Shown piece by piece: positions 11,831 through 24,010 of a stretch of 64,000 bases of DNA (positions are counted from its first letter, which is position 1; every line of letters begins with the position of its first letter). Origin of the DNA: Phalacrocorax aristotelis (lineage: Eukaryota; Chordata; Aves; Suliformes; Phalacrocoracidae); the NCBI RefSeq assembly GCF_949628215.1, contig NC_134282.1:15418723-15482722 (forward strand), given 5' to 3'. Below the pieces are notes generated by a model that saw only the letters and a program-made list of their open reading frames with translations, was not told the origin of the DNA and did not search any database. A program made the position numbers and the translations under genes.

Positions 11831-12639
11831 TTCAGGAGAAGCAGGGTGAACGACGCAGGGGAGTGAGTGGAGCCGGGGCCGGCACCTGCAATAACATCTT
11901 TGGTGTCACTGCAGGAGCGGAAAAGGAAATGAGCAGTCAAGGAGCTGGGAGCAGCACGATGGTGGCCGGGCGGCATGGGCCGTGACTGCCGCTGTACCAC
12001 CCCTCGCTGAATCCAGAGGCCCCCCGCAGGCAGTGCTGTGCTGCTGGCACCCTGGGGTGGCTGCCCTGTGGCTGTGGGCAGCATGATCCTCCAGGCAGCC
12101 TGCAGTGCCTATAGCACTGGGATGAGTGATCTGGACACGTGGCTGCCATGGTGGAGATGTGAGGGTGGGGAAATGGGGGTCCCTCCATCACCCTTTGCCT
12201 CCAGCCGTCAGGGTGGGTCCAGGTGCCGAGAAGAGAAAAATCTCCCCAGCAAGTGCTTTTGGATCTTGGGGAATAAGTGACTCAGCTGCATCGCAAAAGT
12301 AGTAATGATGGCTGGGGAAGCTGTGGGAGGACGCACCTGTGGGCATTGCCACGCAAAGGGCTTTGCCACACGCCACCACTGCAGGGAGACACTGGGATGA
12401 GCTTGGCCAGACCCTGCAGAGCATGGGCTTCATGGGAAGCCCTGACCCCCTGAGACTGGGCTCCCTCCCTCCACAAAAAGCCACGCTAACCCCTTTGGGG
12501 GGACGCAGGGTGCTGTCAGCCTTGCAGGAGCAGTGTCAGGATCTGTGTTGGTACAGTGGGGGGAGAGTTGATGACTGGATGCCCTGCGAGGTGTGCAGCC
12601 CTCACTGTGCCAGAGCACTGCCACCCCGGTGCAGCCAGG

Positions 12640-12900
12640 CGTTGCACTTGGCCTTTTAAGATCAGAAAGGTTTCTGAACTGACGTTAGCTCTGGTACGCG
12701 GAGGAGAGCGTACAGCAGGGTAATTAAAGTGTAAGAGCAAGGCTGGGTTTGCCTTTAATGGCTTGCAGCTGCAAATATTTTTCTGTCTTCTCAAGCCCAC
12801 TTGTAAGCTGTCTGGCTGTATTTCTCATCCTGGCCAATTAGATTCCCATGTGTGCTGCAGGAGTGAAAATATAGAAAGTGAATAATCCTCCAATTCTGCT
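12640..12900. promoter_or_regulatory. Candidate cis-regulatory island
   Basis: Includes GGTAATTAAAGTG, GCAGCTGCAAATATTTTTC (E-box beside an AT word), GGCCAATTAGATTCCC and GTGAATAATCCTCC (bicoid-type). Sharply bordered by GC-rich DNA. Confidence 0.28.
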
Positions 12901-14719
12901 CCTCGCTGCAGAGGCCTTTGAACCTCTGGCTGCTGTGGCTCCCTTCCATCCTGGCCTCATCACCGCCTTGGCCAGCCTCTTCGCGCCCACCCTGGCTCCC
13001 CTCTTTGCAACTGAACTTCACCTCTAGCAAATCTGCCTGGGCATCACCGTGATTCATCTTCAAGCCTTTCTGATCAAAGCTGGGGGCTTCCCCACCACCA
13101 CATTTTGCTGAGTTTTACAGCCATTTTCCCTTTTGGATGCTGGTTTTCTGCCAAAAGTTCCACTCTAAAATCAAAAGGGGCAGTCCATTAATATAAGGCA
13201 GCTGTAACAAGTACACTATTGTGTTGTCTCTTCCAAGGTACCCAGGATTTTTAATAAACTGTGGGCGTGGGGGAGCTTGTTGCCTCCAAGAAAGGGGAGG
13301 CAAAGGGGGGGAAGAGGGAGCTGGCAGAAACGGCAGTACCATAAAACACAGCCCGGTGGTGCGGGGCCTTTGGCACGCTCGGCGCTGCATGGTGGTGGGA
13401 GCGGTGCAGGAGGCACTCAGCAGCCTCCCGGCTCCCTTCCAGCTCCGGGATCAGGTATCGGTCGGGGGAACGCCGCTTGCTTTGATCCCTGTGGGCTGAC
13501 AAGGCTCTATGCCAGGACCCACGCAATGCAAACAGGCTCACCGCCCCGGCTGCCCTGCGCTGGGCTGCTCGTGGCCGCCAGGGCAGCTCGCTCCAGGGGT
13601 GGGAGCTGCAAGTCCTGGGGGAAAGTGGGAGAGCCAGGCAGGGCAGGGGGCACAGAAGCTGCTTGGGCTGCAAAGGGGTCCCTGTGCTCCCTGAACATGT
13701 GGGACATGCAGGGTGGGTGGCTGCAGTGCCTTTACTACTCCTAGTACTACTCCTGGTGCAGGGAGCACAGCTTGGCTCCTGTAGGGCCCCCTGCCTGGGG
13801 GGTTTTGGGCTGGCTTGTCTCTGTGCCATGGTGCCTGCTCTCCAGGCCCACGGTTCCAGCAGCCTCGCTGCCCCGCTCGGCACAGCTCCGTCCTCACCTT
13901 GGCTGCCAGGCTGCAACCTGCCAGCACCGCTTGCTCAGGAAAGCCAGGCACATTGCTGGGCTCGGTGGTGGCAGCCGACCCAGCAGTGTTTGCAGCCATG
14001 CCATTCCCAAGCCCCGGAGGGCCTGTGTCCCTGCCAGGGCAGCCCCCTCCCAGCCATGTGCTCCTCTGCCCAGTCTGGGCGATGGCCTGCTGGTGTGGCT
14101 CACTGCAAGGGGCTGGTGGGATGTTCTGCTTGGGTCAAGGGCACTCATGCACCAGCTGGTAGGGAGCTCCAATAAGTGCATTGGGGTGTAAACCTGAAAG
14201 AGCCACAGCCATGAAGAGCCCAGACCCCGGTTCCCAGTTGGGTTTGGGTCTCTCTGGGAAATGTCAGTCTTATTGCCAATTCAGACTCAGCCTAGCTGGA
14301 GAAGGTGCCCAAGACCTTCTCTGCCTCATTCCCCATAAGGGACATCAGCCAGCACCCAGCGGGGCCACTGCAAACTGCCTTGTCTGGTCAGGAGCCGTGC
14401 ATGACGCCCCTTGAGACACCCAGCACCCATGGCTGAGCCATTGGAGCAAGGTGGGCAGAGCAAACCCCAGCCAGGCATGCCGCACCAGCCAATTCAGTCA
14501 AGCACCCCTTGCTGAAAAACCCCAGGGCTCCTGCCCTCCACTCCTGTGGGGTGCAGAGAGCACCCTACAGTGGGGTGAGCTGAGAGCAGAGAGGCAGGTT
14601 GCCGCGCTGGAGTTTGGGAGCAGCAGGGCAGAGGGGCCGACCCAGCAGGCTCATCATTGCAAGTCAAGGTGAGGATGGGCTGCGAGCAGATGGGACCTGC
14701 TCTGCTCGTGAAAGAGCGT
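12901..14719. other. Non-coding, GC-rich
   Basis: Open frames on several strands (for example 13251-13916 minus, 13663-14175 plus) without domain signal. 13130-13260 is a small AT-richer patch with CATTAATATAAGG and TTTTTAATAAACTG. Confidence 0.5.
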
Positions 14720-14847
14720 TTCTGCTATTTATGCTAAGCGGTGGGAATGCTTCTCAGGCATTTTGGATGGCTCTGTAATGAGGCCGGCCTAAATATGCCA
14801 GCATTGTTTGTGCCGCACAATTAAAAACTCCCCCTTGCCACATTAAC
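14720..14847. promoter_or_regulatory. Duplicated non-coding block A, copy 2
   Basis: Partner of 650-784. Shared words in order: TGCTATTTATG, TAAGCGG-like, CTCTGTAATGAGG, TTGTTTG and AATTAAAAA followed by CTCCCCCTT. It lies about 11.6 kb 3' of the HES1 poly(A) site. Confidence 0.6.
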
Positions 14848-15443
14848 GGTGTCTCTGGTGGTGGAAGGGCCCGGGAAGGCGCGGGCGAGGGCAGCCCACA
14901 AAGCCCGCCTTTTGTTTCGTGATCCTTTGAACCCTCTCAAAGCCCCTGTTTCAAGGGGTGGCTTTTGTTTTCTTTTCAGCAGGCCTGAACCCAGAGCCGC
15001 CTGTTGTTTAGCAACACAGAAATGTGACCTTAATTGACTCTGCTCTCAGTGCACTGTGTAAATCACTCCTGGCACCCAGGGGGAGTGCGTGATGTGCCCC
15101 CGCCCCGGCCCCGGTACACCGGGGGAGCATCCTCTCTCCAGCCGCTCCCGGTCCCTGGCAGAAAGGGACCCCAGCTCTGCGCACTCACTCGTCCCAGGCT
15201 GGCAGGGGAGCGGGATGGGAAGTGGGGCTGGGAATACCCCTGTCCCCGTGGCAGAGGGTTTCCCGTTTCCCTGGGGGAGCAGGGAAAACTGTTTCCCTGT
15301 GCTTTTCAAACCCCTTTTACAGCCGGTGCCTCCTGCTCGTGTTTACAGTCCAGCTGGGCTGGTAAGCCTCTTTACCTGCCTTTCCCGGGACTCACCAGGT
15401 TAAAGTTTATTGCAAGATAAATTAAATGATGATGGTGAAAATG

Positions 15444-15525
15444 ATTAAGTGATGAAAAGGTAACAACTCCTGCGAATGCCTTGACACGCACTTAGTCAGA
15501 CGACTTATTTGTAGGATACCAGGGG
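15444..15525. promoter_or_regulatory. Duplicated non-coding block C, copy 2
   Basis: Partner of 1397-1475. It shares the 14-base word TAAGTGATGAAAAG and the following series CACGCA, GTCAG, TATTT and AGGAT. In this copy it sits only about 35 bp from block B, against about 420 bp in copy 1. Confidence 0.5.
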
Positions 15526-15560
15526 GCTGATACATTAACAGAGATAATTTGCGGTCTCCC

Positions 15561-15772
15561 AAGGAGAGGTTAAGGGCTGGGAGCACGGCTCCCTGGGAGC
15601 TGCCCCGTCTCTCCACCTCGCTTGCCCCAGCCTTAATCAAGCGATCATCTCAGCCTGCGCCTCACTGGCCCCCTCGCTCCTTTCAATGGGGGAAAATTTG
15701 CAGACAAATTCCTGCCAGCGGGATGTTGGAGCTCTCCTGCGTGGCGGGATAAAGATACCTGTCACCTCCGCC
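15561..15772. promoter_or_regulatory. Duplicated non-coding block B, copy 2
   Basis: Partner of 1896-2082. It keeps the small palindrome as GGCTCCCTGGGAGCT (15587-15601), the TTGCAGACAAATT word and the 22-base identical run at 15741-15762 with the double GATA. The extra about 25 bp is around 15660-15700. It lies about 10.7 kb 3' of HES1. Confidence 0.75.
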
Positions 15773-15779
15773 TGGCCTC

Positions 15780-18700
15780 GGCACCAGCTCACGCTGGGAG
15801 CGCCGTTCAAGGAGCACCATGCTGATACCCTTATTTGATTACGCCTCTTCATGCCTTCCTCTGTGCGGGAAGAGCTATTCAGCAGTGGCACCACGGCGCT
15901 CCCAGCATGGGCTGGCCCCACTGCTGGCCTTTTGTTAGCCCCACTGGCAGCATGTGGGGCATCAGGGCTGCACAGAGGGCCCTGAGCCATCCTCCTGGGC
16001 TTCTTCCCGATGCTTTGCAACAGGGCCCTGGCCAGGCTATTGATTTTTAACCAGAAATCTCTAAAAACCTGAGGAAAAATAGGATTTAAATAGAAACATG
16101 AATCACTCCATGGGATAAATGCTCCATTCCTCCTTCTGCTTCGCTGTGTTGTTGGAATGATGGAGATGCAGCTGCTCAGTACCTGTTAGCTGTGTCCAGC
16201 AGGAGATCCCAGGGGCACATTACCGGGATCAGTCCCAGGTGCTGCTGGCTGCTGGGCAATCCGGCTCCCCTGCAGCTTTTTTTCAGGTTTGTGAGCTTGC
16301 ACAGAGAGGATCAATCATTTCTCTACTCAGGTGCTCAAACCTCAGTAGCTGGAGATCCCTCAGGCACAAAGAGCCTTCAGCTGCAATCTCAACATAAATG
16401 CCAATTTGTAGATTCCCTGGCCAGAACCACCCACCCTGTGCCAAGCCAGCCGCTGCTCCCAGACAATCCCACCTGTACCCTACCTTGTCCCAAGGACCAG
16501 CGGTGGGCACCTCGCCTGCCAAGAAGAGGTGCGCCCTCTGCAGCCAAAGTGTTTGACAGGTCACCCCATGGTGCCCCAGCCCTGCTGCAGCCCCTCGGCT
16601 ATCTCCAGAAGATTTTTGTACCTTATGTTAAGGTAGAATACGGTGCTCCAGGTGATGCTGAGGTGAGAGCTCCCAGCCAGCCCTGCAGCAGCCTCAGGGA
16701 AGGCAGCCTGGGTTCCTGCCTCTCCTTCTGGAGTTAATCACCCGGACTGCTAGAAATGTGGAGCAATTGGCCCTTGTTTTGCTTTTCCCTGCTAGATTAA
16801 AGAGCTCTTAAGTACCTGGCTTGTTATTTCTGCCAAGGTACTTACGCACCAAGGTCCTTGTGACTGTAATCAAGCTGCCTCTTGATCTTCTTCCTGATAA
16901 ACTAAGTAGGCTGAGTGTCCTGTCTGCCTCCATCGGAAATGTCCTCAGCCCTTGCCGCGCTCTCCCTGGGGTTTCTCTGCAGGGTCTCCAGCTTGGGGCA
17001 CAGCCTGCTTTGATGACCTGCACACCACAATGGCCTGCAATGGCCTTGAGCATGCCAGGATTGGACCTGCTGTTGCAAAGTCACTCCCCTGTGCTGGCTT
17101 CTCCAAAACAGCCCTTATGTCTTGCAAAGCCAGTGGCGGAAGGGACAGGGTAGCTGCAGAAACCTCCAGGCTCTCCCTGCCTGCGTAGCTGCAAGTCACC
17201 CCACAAAGCCCACAGGCTTTGGGGACCTGCCCCTTCCCCACACCAAAGTTTGCTCCAAGCATCAACCACCCTCAAATCTCCCTCCAGCAAGTTCTGCTCC
17301 ACTGGGCAGGAGCAAGGCTCTGGGGAGCTATGCAGCAATGAGTGTGGTTGGGGCACAGCATCTCTGGAAGAGAGGGGACTCTCCAAGCAACCAGGGGGGA
17401 ACTGGTGAGGACCAGCCCTTACCTAGGTGTCATGTCCATCTTCTGACCCCCAAGCCCAGTTCCAGCCTCTCAGAGAGCCCCAATGGGCTCCGGCACTGAT
17501 TGCTGCTGGTTTCTCCACCTCAGCAGCTGATGGTCTACACATGGCTGGCTGGAGAGTGGTGATCTGGGTGGCCAAAACGCAGCAAGGAAGATATCTTGGT
17601 CCTTGGATACAAGGTGTCACCTGCAGGAGCCTAGGCCCATGGGTCAGAACCACTGTGCAAGTAGTGCCTCTGGTCTTTGCTGGCTCCCAAGTTGCTGTGC
17701 AAAGTGCCAGATGAGCTGAATCACCTCTGTGTTTGTAAGGATAAAATAGCACTCCGGTACTTGATTAAAGTGATCATCAATATCTTACTTTTGACCAAAA
17801 TACCCCCATATTGCAGGTGTTTCGCAGACTGGGGCTAGCTTTTGTTAACAAGTGCTTCCCGCCCTGCAGGGAGCATCCCCTGGGCCCTGGAGCCGGGCTG
17901 GCCCTGCTGTCCTGTGCATGCTCACTGCCTGGGCCGAAAACTGGCATTTGCTGGACTCAGGTCACTGCCCTCCAGTAAGGGGGCTCTCGGCCAAGCCCCA
18001 GCAGTATGTCCTGCTACCGGCACCTCCTGAAAGGGACCTTCCACCGCAGCCCCGGCCCATTGTCCAGGGAGATAATTGGAGGCAGAAGTGAAATGGGGCT
18101 ATAATGAATTCTGCTGCTATTCAGCGGGGCCGGAGGCCGAAAGCTCACTGCCTCTGCCGAAGTGCTGAGGCTGCTACTTCCATTCTGCGGCCGAAGGGGA
18201 GGTCTCCAGAGGGCAGCTTGCTATTGAAGAGGCTCCAGGGTTGAAACAACACCGAGCATCTGAAGTTTTACCCTTTCTGCACAAATGTGCTCCGATGTGG
18301 CTGTGCACAGGGTCCTTCCCTGGGGGCCTGGCAGGGCTGTAACCAAGCTGCTGGTGCTCCCTGGCTTGCACAGTGCAAAGCTGCAGCTGCACGATGTGTC
18401 AGGGTGTCCCCATGTCCATCACACTGTGCGGTGCCAACAGTTGCCCTGGCTGCCCTCAGGGGCTCTGTCCAGTCAAATCCTCATTCTCTCCTCCCCAGGG
18501 TCCCATGCAAAGCTCCTTCAGCCATAGTGACACCCCTCAGGCCCCAGACTGATGCTCGATGCCCCCCCAGCATCCAGCAGCACAACCACAGATCCGCCAG
18601 TCCCACTTCTGGGGGCTGCACTGCTGCTCTGCCTGTTTTGGGGGGTGACGGAGCAGCTTTGGAGGGGAGACCCAGCCCAGGAGTGGATGGAAAAGCTGTG

Positions 18701-19259
18701 CTGCTCTTTCCAGACACCCCAAGGCTATGAAGGGCTGGACAGCAAAGTGTCTGTGTGGTCCTTCCCGCACACAGGCAGAGCCCAGTGGCGGGCAGCTCCT
18801 CTCCCACGCACTCCTGCCGGTAGCTGGCCATCTCCAGACATCTTGCATCGTTCTGCTCAGCCCTGCTGCAGCTGCTGCTGAGCTCCTGCTGGGGTCTCAC
18901 ACGCAGGGTGGGGTTCCCCCCTTCTCAAAAGCCTGCGGATCCTCCCGGCAGTATCCGGCTGGAGGCAGGGACCCTGCCAGGAGCAGTCTCCTGCAGGGCT
19001 GGCTCAGGCACACAGAGCATGGGTCCATGGTGGCTCAGGCCCCCAGGGAAAGCTTTCTGCCAATTTGCCCGAGCTGCAGAGGGATCAGTGCCAGAAGAAG
19101 AGCTGGCAGCCTGTGCGGGGTCAGCCTCCCGCACACTAAGCCCAGAGGGGATGTGGGGTTGCCCAGCTGCCTCCCTGGTGCAGGGAGGCACGTGGGGGCA
19201 GTGAACTGGCATTACAGGGCAGTCCCCAGGGATGCCGGCGTTGCTCCTGCCCTGAGGTG
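15780..19259. other. Non-coding
   Basis: Mostly GC-rich. Small AT-richer patches lie at 16030-16130, 16750-16900 (GATTAAAGAGCTCTTAAG) and 17720-17830 (CTTGATTAAAGTGATCATCA). No exon or repeat recognised. Confidence 0.45.
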
Positions 19260-19480
19260 CACCGGTCTTATTTTGTGTCTAGGCAGTCTTTAAGCAAACG
19301 CATAAATAAATCCCTTCCCCTTCTTGCCCATCAGGATGACACGGTTTCAAACCTTGGAAGGGTATTTAGGGCTTTTGTCTCCAGCCCAGAAATGGGACAG
19401 GCACACAATCAGCAAACCACTGGCAATTACAGCCATTGCAATTTTCTGCATCAGTGCCATAAACAAGCAGGCAGGGGAGC
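19260..19480. promoter_or_regulatory. Candidate island
   Basis: Includes ACGCATAAATAAATCCC, GGTATTTAGGGC, GGCAATTACAGCCATTGCAA and GCCATAAACAAGC. Modestly AT-rich, unique texture. Confidence 0.22.
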
Positions 19481-22400
19481 CCAGAGCACAGCACCCTGAA
19501 GAGCAAGGGAAGACAAACAGGACTTTGTCCCAAGGTTTAGAGCAGGCTTCAGGCATCCCCATGGCTAAACACTGTTCTTCCCAGCGCATGATGCTCTCCT
19601 AACATTGTGGCTCAGTGGAGCTTAGCAGGCTGTGACAAGCCCCATGGAGAGCCCTCCTGACCTCTCTGGGAAACGACTCCAGCAAGCAATAAACTGGCTC
19701 CTGTTTACTTTGGGAGGGGGTCTCAGCGGGCTTTAACACAGGAGGGCTAACTCTGAGCTGTGAAACGTGGCTGACACCAGAGCTGTTCCTGGAGCAGCCC
19801 ACAGCCGCTGGTGAGTACATGGGACCAGCTGGGGTCTGAGCCTCCCCCATGAAGGGTGAGGGGTCATGGACAGCCTGTCCCATCAGACCTTTCCCTGTCC
19901 TGCTTCCCATGGGTGATGGTTAACCAGTCCCTCTGCAGCATGCTCCTCCAGACAGGTAAACACAGGGTGATAAGGGAGCCCTCACCCCGTGCAAGGTCTG
20001 CTGTGGGGGACAGAGTGAGAGGGGGCAGCGGCAGCTGTGCAAGGCACCTCTTGGGGAGCTCCTCTCACGCTCACTGCGACACTGGCTGAGCAAGCACAAT
20101 GCAGCTCACGGCCATGCCCCTCTACCCTTTGTCTGTTTGTCAGCTCCCATCCCACTGCCCGTGTCTGTTTGTCCAGCAGTGGGTGGCTGTGGTGGTCCGG
20201 CAACTTGTCTCTTCGGGGAGACGTGACCCCACTCACCCGGTGCCCAGCACCAGACCTGCTCTCAAACCTCCAGGAAGAGCTGACTCAAACAGGCAGTGCC
20301 ACAGGCAGGGGGCTGTCCGCAGCCTCTGCCTGAAGCCTGCCCGCACGCAGCTGAGCCCAGCAGGGAAGGCAGTGAGCACTAGCACCATCTGCGAGCACAA
20401 ACAGCTGCTTGGATCCCGCTCAGAAACACCAGCCTGGGCTGTCCAGCTGCCAGCCCTCTGTTTCAGAGCACAATGAAAGCTGAAGGATGGCTGAAAGCAA
20501 GCCACCCCGTGGGAAGTGAAGCGCAGAGCTCTGTGCTGTGGAATGAGCCAGTGCTGACCCCATGGCGAGGAGCAAGGCTTGGCTGCAGGGAGAAAGGAAG
20601 CATCCGTCAGGCCTACCGGGGTCCTCGCCGTGAGACCCTTGTGCGGCTGCTGACCAGCCAGAGCCCGCCCAGATACAAAGCTGGGGATGAGGGCTCTAAT
20701 TTACCTGTCCATTCACCATACATGGGACAGGTTCACTTGGGAATGCTGCCTAGTGGAAGGGTTTGTTCCAATGCATCATCATCCCAAACCTCCCCCATCC
20801 CCTTCCAGACTCATCATCTACTCCAGCACTCGCCGTCATGCAGCTCTGAAGGATGTCCTGATCTCTCCTCTGTAGCCGGGAAGGGCTCCAATATTGCTCT
20901 GCATTTACATGTTTCAGTCAAACCCCTGAGTGCAACGGGCCATTTGCTCTCCCCCACCATAAACTGGATTCATTTCACTGTCGGGGCAAAGGTGGGTTGT
21001 CTTCCAGGTCTGGAGCTCAGCCTGTTGCTGATAGAGGTGGGGATGGGGCTCAGTCTGATGCTGGAGCTGCAAACAAAGCCAAATGTTCCCCAAGCCCAGC
21101 AGGATCAGCCTGTTTTGGTCCTGCTTTATACTAGTCATTAGCCTTGTAAGGATGCTGCTGGGCTGCGGTGGGCTCAGGCCCAGAACCATCTCCCTTTTTT
21201 GGCAGATGCCCTACGAGTGTCAGCGCTGCCAAATGAGAAGGGGGTCTATCTGTGCCTGGGCTGCAGCAGGGCTGGAGGAGTGAGAGCCAGGCAAGATATG
21301 TAACTGTGAGGTTCGGCATGTGTGTCTACATCCTGCTCCCTCTCTTGGTACAAACACTGTCCAGATTTCCAACGTCAGAGGGAGAGACACCAGCCAGATT
21401 GTTTTACGGTTTCAAGAACTCATAATGTTTTCCAGAGAACAGAGCTGCAGCCCATCTTCTGCAGCGGGAAGAGCCGCAGCAGCTTCCAGTCATTACTGAC
21501 AGCCCTCTGACCTCGGCAGCCAAAGAAAGCCAACAAAATGCAGGGGACCCTTGGAAAGGCTCTTGCGAGGCACCCCAGTGTGCCCACATCCAGGGTGGTT
21601 TGTGCTGTCCCAGTCCCCGAGGACCCAAAGCAGAGAGCAGCCTTCTCCCAGTGCTGCCATGGCTGCTCAGTAGACATCTCCCTCGCAGGGCCAGCACGTT
21701 CACTGGGTCCTGGTGCGATGAGAGCTGACGGCCCGGGTATGGCACGGGACCCTCCTTGGGGGGGAAACGACCCAGCAGAGGCCCCATTCTGTGGGCATTG
21801 TTAGAGATGACTTTTGGCGAGGTGCTAATCAGCGGCATGCTGGATTGGAGACAGGCTGTGTTTCCTCAGGGTGGTGGGAGGACACAAAGGAAGGTGTGGC
21901 TTCGCAGGAAGCCACAGGGTGACCCTGCCCTGGCTCCCAGCCCCTGGGCCACCATGTGTCTCAGTCCCACAGCAAGGCTGAGTCCCAGCCCCTGCTCTAG
22001 CAGAGCTGCCTGAGCCACGCTGGTGTATTGGCAGGCTCGTTACAGCAGGTCTGCTTTTAATTAAGTGAGACGCTGCTTTTGTACAGCTGAACCCCTCAGG
22101 AGTTCGGGTGCGGAGACTTTGCCCCTGCTGCTGGGCTCCCACTGCTTCCACCCGCAGGGTGGGCAGTAGGTGGAGGAAGCTGGGGCCAGGGGCTTTGGGA
22201 GCATGTGCTAGGGGAGCCCATCCCACCTGTGCTTGGTGCTGGCTGTGTCCCCAGCGTGGGAGGGCACATCACGGGCTGTGCCATCCTCTGCAGCGAGAGT
22301 TTGGTCTCCCTGGGCCCAAAGGCAAAGCCCAGGGCTCTTGTCTCACTGGGCAGATGAGAGTTAATGTCCCAGCAGTTGTGCTGAGCTGGCTTTGTTGGCA

Positions 22401-23739
22401 ACAAACCCTGGCTAGAAACAACTTCTTAATCATTACAGATTCCAGGTAGTCCTACCTCTGCAGCTGTTCTTCAGCAACAGCACCTCTGCCCTGCACTGCT
22501 GCCCCTGCACTCCCCTCAGCAAACACCCCAGGGGTAGCCACCCCCCAGCCCTGCACCCCTCTGGTGTCACACAGCCCCTGTGCCATCCTCGCTGAAGTGC
22601 CAGTGGGCAGGACAAGTGCCCCCAGCCTGCTCCCGGTGCTCACCGCAGGTGCCAGCCCAGGGCTGAGCCACAGCTGTGCACAAGAAGAGCAAACCAGAGG
22701 CTGCGTGGGTCAAACCACAGTTCTCAGACATGTGCAAGGCACTGTAATGGTGAGCTGGTACCCCAGGGTGCACAGCTCTGGCATGGCTGTGCTGGGGGGG
22801 GGGAAGCTATGCCAGGACAGGGCGTATCGGAAATCGCTCCTACAGCAGAGGCTGGGAAGAAGAGAAGTTTGTCCCAGCCCAGCCAGGAATGCCGCCCCCA
22901 GCGCCAGCTGATGGCGTGGCCGGCCACGAATGCTTAATGAACGGGGAGTGGAGTCATTTGTCTGGGCTGACCCCCCCAGGAAGTCTGCACTCCGCAAAAC
23001 AAACCGGGCTTTTGTTTGACTTGTTTTAAGTAAAACACATGTCACCCCCGTAAATCACAGGTCTCCTTCCCCACCCTGCCCCAGGGGCAGCAGCAGAGCA
23101 AAGGCGGGTGCTGGCCTTGAGGCACTGGCACAAACCCTTGTCATGGGCTCCATGAATCTGGGCAGGATCCAGCCCCACCGTGGGGCTGGGAGGGGCTGCG
23201 TGCCCCAAGTGGGAGCCGTGGGGCTGGAGCATCCTGGTCCCTGCAGCAAGCAGCCATCCTCAACCTGCTCCCACACCCGCAGCATGCAGCCCCCAGAGAG
23301 GTTTGCAGTGCCAGTCCCAAGGGACACTTGTGCTGGCACCCCAAGACAACCCAACCCACTCCGCACAAATCCCAGCCCAGCTGCCAGGCTGTTTTTTCAC
23401 TGTCCCCATGCTCTCTGTGGGCCGGAGGCCTGGATTCCAGCCCAAGGTCAGCCAGCGGCCGCGCGCCCCTGGCACGAGCGAGGACGATGGTTTGGGACAG
23501 CCGGCTGGGGGGCCGCGCTGCCGCGGGGCCGGGTCTCATCCGAGGCACACGGGTGGCGTGCGGCGGCGGGCTGCCGGCGTTCAGCCTCGCCGCCTGCCAG
23601 CGGGGGCCGGAGCAGGCTCGTGTGGTGGCGGCGGCAGCATGCTCCCTCCCGCGCTCCCCGCGCCGCCTGGCAGCCCGCCACCGCGCCGGGGGTTCGCTCC
23701 TTTCTCACGACCTCTCAGGTTCCTGAGCTCATCTGGGAG
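19481..23739. other. Non-coding, including a GC-rich patch
   Basis: No supported gene. 23440-23700 is CpG-rich and could be a small separate CpG island, with no exon visible. The 256-codon frame at 23143-23913 crosses that patch and shows no domain. 22040-22090 holds CTGCTTTTAATTAAGTGAG. Confidence 0.45.
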
Positions 23740-24010
23740 CTATTCATTTCCTGCCAGAAAACAGCCTTGCCTGCTAAAAAAACCACCTTGGCCGCAGAGC
23801 GGCCCAGGGCTTGGTACGAGGGCTCTCCCGGCTTAAATCATAAAGCTCCGGCTGTCTGGCTGGAATCAAAGGCAGGGCGGGCGCGGGGGGCCATGCCATA
23901 TGGTAGCACTTAAGAGCCAAGGAGGAAGCAAGGAGGGGTTTTTGCACCGCTTGCGAGGAGTGTGGGAAAAGTTAATTGACTTTAATGACAGGTTTCCCGG
24001 GATGGCAGCA
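23740..24010. promoter_or_regulatory. Candidate proximal 3' element with TCF, E-box and CSL words
   Basis: Holds GGAATCAAAGGCAG (TCF/LEF-like), GCCATATGGTAG (E-box), CACTTAAGAG (NKX-like), TGTGGGAAAAG (23961-23971, CSL-type) and TTAATTGACTTTAATGACAG. About 2.5 kb past the HES1 poly(A) site. Confidence 0.33.

Noticed and set aside
20473..21141. 222-codon plus-strand frame
   Set aside because: No domain recognised and no splice-supported partner; length is plausible by chance here.
23143..23913. 256-codon plus-strand frame
   Set aside because: It crosses a CpG-rich patch where stops are rare; no motif and competing frames of similar length.
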